DNA of 64,000 nucleotides from Sphagnum magellanicum (lineage: Eukaryota; Streptophyta; Sphagnopsida; Sphagnales; Sphagnaceae). Below are positions 11,319 through 23,235 of the stretch, piece after piece. The position numbers were made by a program, and so were the translations under genes. Position 1 is the first letter of the stretch. Every line of letters starts with the position of its first letter. Location of the stretch: NCBI GenBank assembly GCA_021904315.1, contig CM038908.1:18744501-18808500 (forward strand), in the 5' to 3' direction. The notes below the pieces were generated by a model, which worked only from the letters and a program-made list of their open reading frames with translations, searched no databases and was not told the DNA's origin.

Positions 11319-14243
11319 TTAAGCATCAAATGCATAACAACTACAAGAAGCCCTCCATTTTTCAATGGCTTGATGGTATGGAAAATTTTCAAGCGTGTAC
11401 CTTTGAGAAAACATACAAATGACTAAGTCAAGATGAGTTGTCAGCCTATTTCAAAGCTTACTCTTCATAAAATTGATTGTATTGAAACATTGTTCATCTT
11501 CAATTGAACCAAGGACCTAAATAACTGCAATTTTTACCAATTTGATGTATTCTATCATTTGGCAAACAACAATTTGAGATGTAGTTAGCTACCTCCATAA
11601 TCTTGTTAAGGGGTTATGATTATGAGGTTCAACCATTACAACATGTCAATTGTTTTTCATTGTCAAAACAAACAAAGAATGTTGCATATCCAATGTTGTT
11701 GGATCCAACATTAGTGGAATCCAAATACCACTTCCAGCAAGCCCATGTTTCTTATGCACATAATAAACAAACTTGATCACATTAAGATGTTGTTGAAAAG
11801 AGCCATCAACATTAAGGCTCAACCAAAATTGGGGATAAACAACCCTAAATGAACCCATCAATTCATGAATAAGGAAGTGATTGCTTAGTTAAATTTTCAC
11901 CTACAACCATACACTATGATTTCACTTATGATATAGCCACTACATAAATAGCTTGAATGATAAAAGAAATGACATTAGTGGCCTAATCTTTATATTTTGC
12001 CCATATGTGCTGCCCACCAAATTCAAATGATCGAATTCAATGTTCAAATATGTGATCCATTTCATACAAATGGTCATGAGTGCAATCCACCAATTGATTG
12101 AAATGCTTGAAGGCATCTCCCTTAAACCCAAATGTCTAATTAAAATACATCTAGAAGATATCCACCTTACATATGGAAATTGCTTCAATGAAGTTGCACA
12201 CATAGACATCCTAAAGTTGTGCAAATTTGATGAGGGAATGAATGACAACTAGCATAGGCATTAGGTAAGACAATTAAAATATTAATTGAACATCACAAAG
12301 CTGATTTAAGTTTGTAGCTACTTTGGTTACAATTATGGCATCAAGTGTCATTTTCATCAACAAAGGACGATACTCTTTTAGCACATGTTTCAGTGGACTC
12401 AATATACTTATCCACCAAATTTTTATGTTGTGCAATAGTTTGTTCTTTTTTGTTTCCATAATTTGGACCAATTTGACAAACTTTAAATGGCGTTTAGGAG
12501 ACTTGCAAAAGAAAGAGTAAAGGGGGTCCATTCAAGGTTGGGGTACCAAAAAAAGAAAAAGGAAAAAGGACTTTCTTAAATCTACTTTCTACAAATAACA
12601 TTTACATTAAACAAATTTTAGTGTGAAAAATTGAATAGTCCAATATAATATAATTCATGTGGTGGTGGTGATTTTTCACGTGCGCACATAATTGTGCATG
12701 AATATTTTGGTTTGTAAGTAGAAACATAGAAAATGCAAAAATGGGCTTCTAAAATCAACTAAACATTTTTTTTCACATTATTATTTCCTACACATGTGAT
12801 GTGCATTTAAAGCAATTTTTTTTGAACCTAATGGATATTAAAAAGTAGTCAAATTATTTAATAAAAAGAATCATTTCCCTTGTAGCCTTTTGCTTCAAAA
12901 TTTCAAGACTTTAAAAAAATTTATGTGATTTTTTTCATCAAATTGACATAATGAACATGTAGTTAAATAAAGGGAAACATGTTTTTCTTGTATAAAAAGT
13001 TTGAAATCAATTGCATCGTTTTATGCATTCCTTTGCATTCTTTTAACAAAAAAATATAATATGGACACTTAACCATAAATTAGTCAAAGGACTCAAAAGA
13101 AACTATATATGACATCCAATATTTTTTGGGATTTTTTTTATAGCTTGTTTTTTCAATACTCTAATTGTAAAAACACAAAAATACAACATAGTTGTATTTA
13201 TTGGACATTATGAAAATCTAAAATTACCTTTTTAAAGTCCTTTTTTAGTTAGACAGTCCTTTTTGGAACCCCAACCATGAATGAACCCAAAGGATTGGAA
13301 CAAGTCCTTTAATTGTGCCACCACATGCAAACCAGAGAAGGTTTGGATTATTAGGTTTGTTTTGTGCACCATATAATGAATGCTTGTTTTAAAAAGGGGC
13401 ATGTAGGTCTTGAATTTAAATTGTGACACCAATTCAAGCTATGCCCTAAAATATATTCACACCATTTGCACCAAAACACAATAGCCGATTGGTTACTTCT
13501 TCTTCTATCAAGCTCCCAAAATTAACAAGTGTAGCCAATATCACCTTTGTCAAATTTTAGGCATTGGATCCTTTTACAATGCACTCAATTGGAAAGCAAA
13601 ATTAGGATACAACACCAATCTTGAACACAATAACCATGGACAAAAATCCAAGATTGGTTATCAAGGGTAGTAACTTCATCACATGTAAATGCAACAAACC
13701 TAGCCCCATGAATAGTAACCCTACTAACTACCATGATTTGATTTTGGAGATGCTTAGTAATTTCCCACCCTACTATGTTAATCTAATGTTTTTTAAGGAT
13801 GCTCTTCAATTTTAGAAAGTCATATAAGGGTCTAAAATCCTCATGGTTTGTCATGGGTTCCCTTTTGTTGAATATCATAAAACCTAATGCAAACTAAGTC
13901 ACCTTCTTTCTATTGCTTTGATCGTTCCCACCTTAGGCCTACTACAAAACATATGGATGATTCATTGCCACATGTTTCATTTTTGGCATGGGCACATTTG
14001 AAATCCATCACCCTAACCCCTTTTTCATTCTTCCTTTTCCTAACATGTTTATTAAGAGAATCCCACTTTGGGACTAATAATTTATGCTCACGTTTTATCT
14101 TGGTGCACACTTTCCACTTGACTATTGAAAGATTTCCATCACCATCAAACACATATTTTGCTTTGGCATCTTCATTGACCACACATCTTGGAATTTTTGA
14201 ATCACATCTACTTTGATCATTTTCTTGGGTTTCTTCTTAATAG
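11319..14243 (-). pseudogene. Decayed hAT-superfamily transposase
   Basis: Fragments of one transposase appear in the right order on the minus strand, in shifting frames with stops. First comes a zinc-finger-like start (about 14243-13910) with 'FDGDGNLSIVKWKVC' and 'KWDSLNKHVRKRK'. Next is 'ARFVAFTCDEVTTLDNQSW' (about 13704-13648), the catalytic-core DEVT block. Then 'LLCFGANGVNIF' and 'MVHKTNLIIQT' (13.5-13.3 kb). Then 'SPKRHLKF' and 'ILSPLKHVLKEYRPLL' (12531-12274). Then 'VYPQFWLSL' and 'LFVLTMK' (11861-11646). Last is the dimerisation region 'FMKSKL*NRLTTHLDL' followed by 'NFPYHQAIEKWRASCSCY', with the stop at 11321-11319. This order matches plant hAT-type transposases of the zinc-finger class. 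Several stops, indels and a 765-bp insertion show it is dead. Boundaries of the whole transposon are not visible. Confidence 0.75.
12519..13293. mobile_element. 765-bp inverted-repeat element inserted in the hAT-like pseudogene, with target duplication
   Basis: The element runs from 12524 to 13288. Its left end reads GGGTCCATTCAAGGTTGGGG, and the right end read inward is GGGTTCATTCATGGTTGGGG; over 29 bases the ends differ at three positions. It is flanked by AAAGG at 12519-12523 and 13289-13293. Removing it brings 'LKDLFQS' next to 'LYSFF.KSPKRHLKF' of the transposase, apart from one missing base, which is strong support for the boundaries. It has no ORF of note, so it is a non-autonomous element. 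A 5- or 6-bp duplication does not point clearly to hAT (8 bp), CACTA (3 bp) or Mutator (9-11 bp), so the superfamily is open. Confidence 0.7.
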
Positions 14244-14939
14244 AAACAAATATCTAAAAAGTTGCAACAATGGTTTCTAGACATAGGTTTGCATTTGAAA
14301 TGAGAACTTGGGCATCATAATCAATAATGACTTGATTAAAATCATCTATAGTTCTAGGTGGAACATGTACTAGACTAGTTCAAAGTTCTCCTTGTTTATT
14401 GGATTTAGTTTCATGAGGTAAGGGGATAGGTGTAAGCTCTTGGAGATGGGCTAGCCCACAAAAACCTCTTGAACTTGAAATTAAGAGGTGGGGTGATCTT
14501 GGGTGCCATGATACATTTACAAATTGATAAAATAAGAAACCTCCAAAAAATGTAACACGATTCACAAAGAAAAACTTGGTTGCACAATGCAAAAAAATGA
14601 ACATGGGTGAATAAAGACAGGCAAAAACCTGAATTTAACTAAAAGTTTAAAGTGTTGACATTTTGGAGTTGATGAGTTTCGAAGTGTAAACAAGGCTTAG
14701 AAGTTGTAGCTTGAAACTTTTAATGTTATAAGTTATCGACTTTTGATTTTTGAATTTGTGATCTTCAAACCTTAAATTTGTCCCCTTCCCACCCATGATC
14801 AAATAATCAATCCCACCCAGGCTTTGCATTGATGTGCAAGTCTATATCTTGAATTGAAGTTTGTTGCAAAAACTTACACTATTACAAGTCATGGTTTTTA
14901 AAAGGGTTCAAATTGATTAACTTGTCATTTTTTACTAAT
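14244..14939. other. Spacer upstream of the hAT-like pseudogene
   Basis: AT-rich sequence that may include the decayed 5' part of the transposon. The minus-strand frame at 14604-14380 shows no motif that I can place. Nothing else is visible. Confidence 0.4.
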
Positions 14940-15265
14940 GGACATGTACATTTTGACTAAAGGCTAGGGGCTTGAATGACATATGTATTTGTTGGCTAAT
15001 CAACTTGATTATATTGATTTATTTAGTTAAATACACATAATCAAGTTGTACAACATTAGTTAAAATGGCCAATGGTCTTTATTCAAATTGAATAGTTAAT
15101 CAAAATGGCCAATGATATTTAGTCAAAGTGACTAATGGTCTTTAATCAAGTTGAACATTTAGTCAAAATGGCTAATGATATTTAGTCAAAATGACTAATG
15201 GTCTTTAATCAAGTTGAACATTTAGTCAAGATGGCCAATGATCTTTAGTCAAATGCAACATGATT
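14940..15265 (+). repeat. 63-bp tandem repeat
   Basis: Units alternate 'aatggtctttaatcaagttg' and 'gtcaaaatggctaatgata' blocks. 'ttta.tcaa' starts at 15078, 15141 and 15204, giving an exact 63-bp period for three clear copies and diverged copies on both sides. Within each unit the half-repeat 'agtcaaaatgrcyaatg' recurs, so the unit itself grew from about 30 bp. Confidence 0.75.
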
Positions 15266-15289
15266 TACTACCTTATGTATTGACTTCCT

Positions 15290-15514
15290 ACGTATTCATC
15301 CATCTATTTACTTAGTTAGCTACTTACTTATTTATTACCCACCCACCCACCCACCCACCTACTTATTATTTATTTATTTACCCACCTACTTACCTATTTA
15401 CCTATATTTTTTCACCTATCTACCTTCACATTTTTTTCACCTTCATATGACCTATTTATTTACCTACCCACCTACCTATATATTATAACTTTCCTATCCA
15501 CCCACTTACCTATT
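15290..15514. repeat. Low-complexity ACCT/CCAC-rich tract
   Basis: Mixed ACCT, ATTT and CCAC tetranucleotide repeats, including CCCA repeated five to six times at about 15337-15358. Similar 'cctacc' words recur at 16600-16640, so it is a diverged microsatellite. Confidence 0.7.
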
Positions 15515-16370
15515 TAATTTTAGCCACTAAGTGTAACCATTAAGTCTAACCATTATGTTTAGCCATAAGGTTTAACCAAAATTTAAGCATTCAATTTAAT
15601 TTAAGTTTAGCCATTAGGTTTAGCCATTAGACTTGACATTAAGTTGAACCTAAGTTGAACCATTTGATTTGGCTAGTAAGTATAACTTAAGTTTAGCCAC
15701 TAGGTATAGCCTAGGTTTAACCACTAGAGTTGTTCATTAGTTTTAACTTAAATTTAACCATTATATTTAGCCACTAGGTTTAGCCATTAGAGTTATCCAC
15801 TAATTTTAACCTAGGTTTAACCATTATGTTTAGGCACTAAGTTTAGCTTAAATTTAGTCAAATTTTAATCATTATGTTTAACCATGGTTTAACAACTATG
15901 TTTAGCCACTATGTTTAGCCAAGGTTTAATGATTATGTTCAGCCAAATTTTAGTCATTATGTTTAACCACTAGATTTAGCCATGAACTATTTTTAGCCAT
16001 TAAGTTTATCAATTAAATTTAGCCACTATGTTTAGCCATGAAATTCAGTCATTAGGTTTATCAACTAGGTTTAGCCACTTTGTTTAGTCACTAAATTTAA
16101 TCACTAGGTTTAACCAAAATTTAACCACTAAGTTTAGCCATTATGTTTAACTATTATTTTAAATCACTAAGTTTAGCGATTAGGTTTAGTTATTACTTTA
16201 AGTCATTAAATTTAAGGCCATTAAGCTTAGACATTACTTTAAGTAACTAAATTTAGTCATTAAGTTTAGCCATTAAGTTTAGCCACTTAATTTAGCCATT
16301 ATGTTTAGCCTAATTTTAACCACTAGTTATCACCTAGGTTTAACCATTATGTTTAATGATGTGAAATAAA
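15515..16370 (+). repeat. Degenerate short tandem array based on TTTAGCCAYTARG
   Basis: About 850 bases are built from 12-15 bp units of the form 'tttagccattaagg' and 'tttaaccactag', repeated several dozen times with many substitutions. No unit is a perfect copy for long, which suggests an old array. The core resembles the plant telomere repeat TTTAGGG only in its first five bases and never has GGG, so it is not telomeric. Confidence 0.8.
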
Positions 16371-16409
16371 CATATGAAATAAAAAACTTGATTAACATTG
16401 AACATTTTT

Positions 16410-16560
16410 TATGGTGTAGTTCATTGGTAAGGACTTGGTTTATCATTGTGAAGGTTTGGGGTTCAATTCCTTATACTTACAACCTATGTGCATGCTTAGA
16501 GGGTGAAGGTAGGTAGGTTAGAGCTTCATGAAGTTAGATTAAGTTAAGTTAGGCAAGTTA
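16410..16560 (+). mobile_element. tRNA-derived SINE candidate
   Basis: A box-A match 'tggtgtagttcattgg' (16412-16427) is followed 31 bases later by GGGTTCAATTCC (16459-16470), a box-B match, at normal tRNA spacing. The body continues with 'gcatgcttagagggtgaagg' and ends in tandem 'aagttagg' words near 16560. The tRNA-like head in an otherwise non-tRNA body is typical of plant SINEs. It interrupts the end of the TTTAGCC array. Confidence 0.55.
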
Positions 16561-18559
16561 ACACCTACATATTTAAATGCCTTTTTTGGACCTACCTAAA
16601 CCTATTTACTATTTACCTACCTACCTACATACCTATTAAATTTTTTAATTAATAATCCAAATACTTTTAAAATTTAGGTATAAAATTGACCCAATCAAAG
16701 GGTTCATTATCTAATAATCAAATAATTAATCACTTTGTTAGTCATTCTACTAATCAAAATGACAAGGTCCAAATTAACTACCCAATCACGTTAGTAGGTC
16801 CAAATTGACAACATGTTAAAAAATTATTCAAAACGATGACCACATTTGCAACCAAATTCATAAAATTGATTGGAAAGCATGTGAGCTTTTGAAAACAACA
16901 CAAAATTTCAATGATTATGTGGACATGTACAAGCATTGGAATTTGTCATAAAATTCTTCCCCTTCTTTTTAAAAGGTCATTATCAATTTATCGAATTAGT
17001 TTGACCATTAAGAAATCCTATGTGAAATTGTCACACTTGGTTAGTATGTAGATTCACACATCATAAAAAGGTCCAATCAAGGTCATGTGCATAATTGAAT
17101 TTTAAAAATACGATTGATCCTAGATTTTGATCCAGAATCATAAAACCATTGGCTCTTCTAGTTCTTCAAAAAAATCAAAGGCAAATAATTGCCAATGCTT
17201 GTTATTTCAAAAAAATTTAAAATTCTACAATTTTATGAAAGAAGAACTAAGAAATTGACAATTTCTTTTGTTGGTTACTTGCTTTTTTCAACATTTTTTG
17301 AGAATCATGATTATATAACATAATTATCTCTTTGAGTTTTTTGAAAACTGTGGTTATGAATCCTAAAACCTCCTTGATAACCACTAGGGGCTTTGTTCCA
17401 ATGTTGGGCATATGTCCATTTCAACATAACAACCAAATATTAATATGAAGGTTTTTCAATTTGGACATTGTGTACAAGCATGAATGTTCAAATCCTCTTG
17501 AAATGGATGTATGAGGTGGGTTTATAGAAGAACCTACATGTTTGTTGGGGGGGGTGGGGGGGGGGGGGGTCATACATATGAACATGGATAGATAATAACC
17601 TCATCCTAGCTTGCACAAATTTTGTGATATCAAAACTTGGCAAAATTTTCCAAGTAATTAGCATAATTATTCATAATTATACTAGAAAAAACATTTTAAT
17701 TTTTTTTTCAAATTTAAAAAATGAAAAAAAATGTCAAAATAAAAACTACCTCCCATACAACATCTATCTATGAAGCAAGGTAGTTTGTTTTGTTTTGTCA
17801 AGCTAAGATCTCCCAAACCATGGCACTTCATGCCACACTCTTGGTATCTTCATTAGGGGTGCACCAACTTGGTTTGAGACTGTTTGGAGTTACGGTGTGG
17901 AAGCTATTGATTATTAAACCGTTTTCTCAATGAAAACTAAATAAAATCAAAACTGAAAACTATAATGGAATTCTGAGGCAGTTTTGGTGTTGTTGGAAAG
18001 CCCTGGATGAGTTTATTTCCAAAATTTCAGAGCTAAGGTGTGGAAGATATTGATTTTTGAGTGGATTTTGTTGCTGGAAAATTCAAACAAATTGCAAAAA
18101 TTGGGTTCGTATAAAAAAATCAGTAATGTGTTCACACTTGGGCCAACAGCACAGGCTACACTAGTTTCTCTTAAACCAAAGATGTTTATTCTATAAAGGA
18201 TTTCAATGAAACTAAAGATTGCATTTTCCCAATTAGAGTCCCCACATGGTTACTTTGATTTATTTACATTTTGTTTCTGTTTCTCCTTCTATTGCAAAAA
18301 ATGGTGGTTTTACACAAAGCCTTTCCCCCATAAACTACCATTTTGTGTGGCATTGTCAAAATTCTTACTTGGCCATAATGAACCAGGAATGAACCAGCAC
18401 CCACCAGAACACCATGCAGGATGGATGATATGTGGACATCAAATACTTTTTCATTGTGTATTCCAATACCATAGCTAACCATGGTGGTTAGCTAGGCATC
18501 AACCACCCATGTACCTTACTAGTGACCACCAAGTGCCTTACTTACCCACATAGGAATCA
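16561..18559. other. AT-rich spacer, no gene seen
   Basis: No conserved coding frame or repeat match was found. The notable site is the G-run at 17547-17569. Confidence 0.45.
17547..17569 (+). repeat. G-rich tract, possible G-quadruplex
   Basis: Twenty-three bases that are all G except for one T after the first eight. A tract of this kind can form a G-quadruplex on the plus strand. It is alone in an AT-rich region with no gene nearby. Confidence 0.75.
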
Positions 18560-18960
18560 CTTATTGCTAATTTGAGCTCTGTGCTGTTGCGCAATACCTA
18601 CCAGTGACGACCAACTATTTTATTTTTTTCCTTATATTTTTGTATGATTTTCATCATTATTTAAGTCAATGTCAAATTTAATTTAAATTATGATATATAT
18701 TCTTAGGACATGAAAAGACACATGTTAATTTGGTTTTTTCATATCAATGTTGGTGAATAGGGAAAAAAAGAGAGAGATAATTATAAAATGGAGGTAATTT
18801 TTAGGAAAGGTGAGAGATAGTTATTAAGAAAGTTAATTAAAAAATCATTAAAAATAATAATTAAGCTTGAAAATGAGATAGTTGTCTTTGGAATGGTCCA
18901 TGGATGACCATACAAAAGATTTCAAAAAATCCCTCATATATATACCAGTTCCAATTACTT
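18560..18960 (+). repeat. Dispersed repeat R2, copy a
   Basis: This block matches 33830-34190 over its whole length and a shorter piece at 62300-62400. Shared landmarks in order are 'gttgcgcaatacctaccagt', 'tcatcattatttaagtcaat' (18649), 'ggacatgaaaagacacatgt' (18706), 'agataattat...gaggta' and a distal 'gaccatacaaaagattt' block. No ORF is shared. Type of element is unknown. Confidence 0.65.
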
Positions 18961-20110
18961 GTGGCTAGAATTACATTAGCTACCTACATAACTTTCCCAG
19001 TTAGATGGATAAGTAAGTAGGTAGTGTGAGGTGGAAGAAGGGAGGGTAGATGTACGCACCTATTCAGTTACACTGTGCCAGCAGTCCCAAACTGACACAA
19101 GGTAATTGGAACAAACCAAGAGTAGGTGGTGGCACTTTAAAAGCAGTTTCTTGACCACATGTACTAGTCAATTTCTGGCCATCATTTTGTCCAACTACCC
19201 AAACCCACAAGAAAGAATTTGTCCTTTTTGAACCCAAGTACCTAAATGAAGGGTGTTGCTCCAGAGGTCCAGAGTTTGGCTGTTCTCCCTCTAATTATGA
19301 GATAATGTAAAGACTTGTTCTCTGGTTTCCAGGACATCATCAAACTCAAAGTTGCAAGACCTAACACTTTTGCATATATACACAAATTGAATCAGAACTG
19401 TGGATATAAAAATCTTGGGGAATAGACTCTAGTAACCGAGGATGTCTCATAACTGTGGCTACCAAAACCCATGTATTTATTATTTTCACAATGCATCTCT
19501 TGGCTCCACCTTCTTCCCACCTCGGCTTTCAGCATACCTATTGCTCCTTCAACAACACTCTTCTGATTCTACCTCCACATCATTATCACTGTAGCAAAAT
19601 GGTTGAAATTTCGGGAGGAGCTGCACTATAAAATCTGCAACACACTAGAGAAACTTTGGGTTTAAGTGACAATAACCATCACTTTAAAAAAATAAAAATA
19701 AATAAATAAGTAAAGGAAAAACACGCAGCAAGGGAACAAGAGAAGAAAAAAGAAAGGTTTGTCATTGCTTTGGGTTTAAGTGACAATACCCATCTTTGCT
19801 ATAATATAGATATACTTCATCCAAAATGTATCGTGCATTATTATGCAGGTCAGTTTACTGTTCCCCATGGAGATGCTCTAACTCTCCTCTCCTGCACTAC
19901 CCAAGTGCAAGCAACTAGCTGGTTCCGGATGGCTGACTTGCTGTAAAAATCTCGAGGGAATGAACAGAGATAATAGTTTCCAATAAATTGTTAGGCCATC
20001 GAAGGATTTGATACAAAGATTTTCCAAAAGTTTGCAAAGAATTTTCATATTATCCTCAACAGATTTCTTGTACATATGGTACTCATATTACTTATGAGAT
20101 GGCTGAGGTC
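18961..20110. other. Spacer, no gene seen
   Basis: Less AT-rich than average, but no frame carries recognisable motifs. 'gggtttaagtgacaata' occurs twice (about 19657 and 19771), a small dispersed duplication. Confidence 0.4.
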
Positions 20111-20111
20111 A

Positions 20112-20232
20112 TTGGCATTGCATTGCAAGGTTCTAACAAAAATGTGAAGACCATGCATTTGGAAACTTGACTTGGCCTTGCATTGCAAGGTTGTAGCAAA
20201 AATATGAAGATTGTGGATTTGGAAACTTGACT
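20112..20232 (+). repeat. Two-copy 60-bp tandem duplication
   Basis: 'cattgcaaggtt' starts at 20121 and 20181 and 'ggaaacttgactt' follows in each copy, giving a 60-bp period. Copies differ at several positions. Confidence 0.75.
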
Positions 20233-23200
20233 TTCTTATGCATCCTTTTCAAGCATTGTATATCAACTTGGATGGCCAATGATTTGTCACCAAGGCCTTT
20301 TGGGAGATGAGCCATTTTTGAATTACCAATGCAATGCTTTGTACTAGAGCATGTCCTCTACATAAGAGGAGGGCAGTTATCACAAAGTATCTAAGTGATT
20401 TGTGAAGAACTACATCACATGTATCCATCCATATATGTGAAATTTTTATTACCTAATTAGTCTATGAAACGTCTAGAAATTGGGCAACATGCAAATACTC
20501 CAATAATGTGACAATATCACCTCTTTTGCAAGATAAGCACTAGTTAAATGTGAGGGTTGCATGACACCCAAATTCATGAATGAGGAATTTGCAATATGGA
20601 AGACCTCATTACAATATATAGTCAGGAAAAAGGGTAGTCATACCAAGATGCATACTAATGTTGGCCAGTTCCAGATTTTGGGTTGGTTGAAAGACAGATT
20701 CTTCTTGGTCTGATTTGCAAGACACCCAAATTGCAGGTTTCACTTAATTGGGTGAATCAGAACCAAACCTTGAACCAAGCTTCTAATTTGGTTGGAATCA
20801 GAAGTATAACCAGACCTTGGAATCACCCTTCCACTGGAAATCAAATGAAATTGTAAAGTGGTGTGGCACATCCTTTCTCTCTTCTCTTGAGGTTTCATAA
20901 AACAGTTACAAGATTTTTTTTTTCGATTTTTATCAAAAGAAGAACAACTCTGTAGATAAAAAAATATGGGGATGAGAACCCATCCACGAGAAGTAAAAAG
21001 ACAAATAAAAGCACGAGAACATATGTCATGAAAGAACATAACAATCAGGACATCACTAATACATTAATGAAATAGAAAGATCATAAACTAAAAATGCATC
21101 GTCTCTCACAAATCAACTAACAACAGAGGTGCACTGGCTGCAAAGTGTGGAAGAGATGAGGAATGCCTCCCATCCCAAGTGAGGTTGCAGGTAGGTTGTA
21201 TTTTGTAGTTAGGTGGCCCTGTTTTGATTGGTTGTACAAGAATGTGACCTACACAATCTTCAATCTCAAGATGGTGTGATGGTAGGTGGAATTGGACCTA
21301 GTTGATCTGGTTTGATTCTTATTTGGGAAGAACTAACTAACTAGTAGCCTAATCGGAGGTTCAAAAAATGTGAAGAAACAGTCTTAGAACTTTACCAGAG
21401 GTCGCATTTAAAATTTAAAAAAAAAAAACTGGCTAGAACTGAATAATGTTTATAAAAGTGGAATTATTTTGCAACTTGGTGGAAAAAGAAGGGAAAATGA
21501 AAATATACGATTGCGAATTCCCTGCTTTAAAAAAAGAAAAAAACCAAGAAATTTAGAGAAAATATTTTTAATACTTTTTTTTTTTTTTTTTCATTTTTAG
21601 AAACAGGTTTTAGTTTTGGACAAGTTTGTCCGTCGTATTTCTACAGTTTCAATAGTTTTGGGGGAACATGTGAGCTCATCAGTTGGTACTACCTTAGACA
21701 AAGGCCACAAGGAATGTGCTAAACCCTATTTGGTAATATGATGAGCATGAATAAAATTCCTTCATGTAATTGACAATATTGATATAAAGTTTATGTTGAA
21801 ATGAAATTGTTGACACAAATGGAATTGGTCATATGTGTAAAATGAATTACATGAATGAACTATGACATAGATAAAACACAATTTCACAAATGAAGTTAAT
21901 TATAGGGTAGAACTAACACTTATTGACCAAACTATTACATGAATGATTTTATGTTTAGGAAAGATGTGTATATGAAAAATGAATTTTTGGTATAAAAAAC
22001 TTATGACAATGTAGGCCACACTCCCTCACATGTCAAAAGACACATGTGCATGCACATCTCTTGCATATCTTTTGACATGCAACAATAAATGCATGTGATT
22101 TGCATGCAATATGTAAGTACTAGTTCACTAAAGTAACTCTTTGAAAACAAAATTCAAAGCACTGATTTGAACAAACTCATTGGCAAATAAAATTTCTTTT
22201 TAGCACCTAGGCGCAAGCATATGAGGTTGCTACAAAATTTAGGTGCCAATTTATTGAAGTTATCTCCTCAAAAGAATTCAAGGCTCTAACAATCCCATCG
22301 ACACTAATCCCATTCATTCATTCATTCATTCATTGCCAAAATAAGATTACCTGGATGGATGATAACTCAGACAAGTATTCTGGCGCTGTTGGGATGGAAA
22401 TCTTCCTCTCTATACCACAACTATTATTGCTCCTTTCAAAGATGAGCTTGATTTGGTTGTATGTTGTATCCCTAGCTCCTTTTCAGGTTAGGAATTTGGG
22501 TGCTGAATTTTATTTTATTTTTTTAAAAATTCACTTCAGTAGTAAACAAAAAAAAAAAACGAAATTCCGGCAATAATATAGGCAGCCTCTGTGGTAGGTT
22601 CCCTTGACTCTAGCCCTCTAACATAATGAGACCAATGTTTAATTTTTTTCCTCCTTTTTGGAGTAAGCAAATTTTATTAAATCTGGGTATGAAATGCTGA
22701 GTTTCAGCATTTAGTGCACAAGGTTCAAAAGTAATTATAGTAGCTGTACAGGTTGGAGCAGTGAAAATATATTCAGCAGCAATGGAGACGCTCAGGAGAA
22801 ATGAAAGACAGGGTTGAAACTCAGTTTACCACAAAAATTGATGGTTTTATGAGTTTCACCCCCCTCCACCCCGCCCCTTAATGCTAATGATATACGTTTT
22901 TGCAGGGTTTGTTTTTATCTCACCTTGTTTATGACCAAACTCAGGGTTCTAATGCTGTGTTTTCCATAGTTTACGGATCACGCTATTATAGGCTAACTTT
23001 AGAGATGACAGCCCTGGTGATTTCAAGATTCAAGTTTCAACATGTCTGTCAGGAGATGGATATAAAGATAACGCATAACTTATTGGCATGTTAGCAGTGA
23101 CAGAAGAAGTCTGAAGACTTGTTAGGTATCAGGATCTGGCATACTGGTAGATTTTTTGAGGCATCTGACAACAGCTTAGATTTGTTTCATACCCATTTCA

Positions 23201-23235
23201 CCAGTCAACCTTATTATTAATGTGGTTGTAGGTGT
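20233..23235. other. Spacer, no gene seen
   Basis: About 3 kb without any convincing coding or RNA feature. It contains a (CATT)n microsatellite at about 22313-22335 and long T- and A-runs (21575-21592, 22548-22559). Confidence 0.4.
22313..22335 (+). repeat. (CATT)n microsatellite
   Basis: About six perfect CATT units in a row. Confidence 0.85.

Noticed and set aside
15515-16370. Interstitial telomere repeat (TTTAGGG)
   Set aside because: Units begin TTTAG but continue with CCA or CC, never GGG, and have varying length.
16412-16470. Functional tRNA gene
   Set aside because: Box A and box B fit, but acceptor and anticodon stems cannot be paired and the sequence continues as a SINE body.
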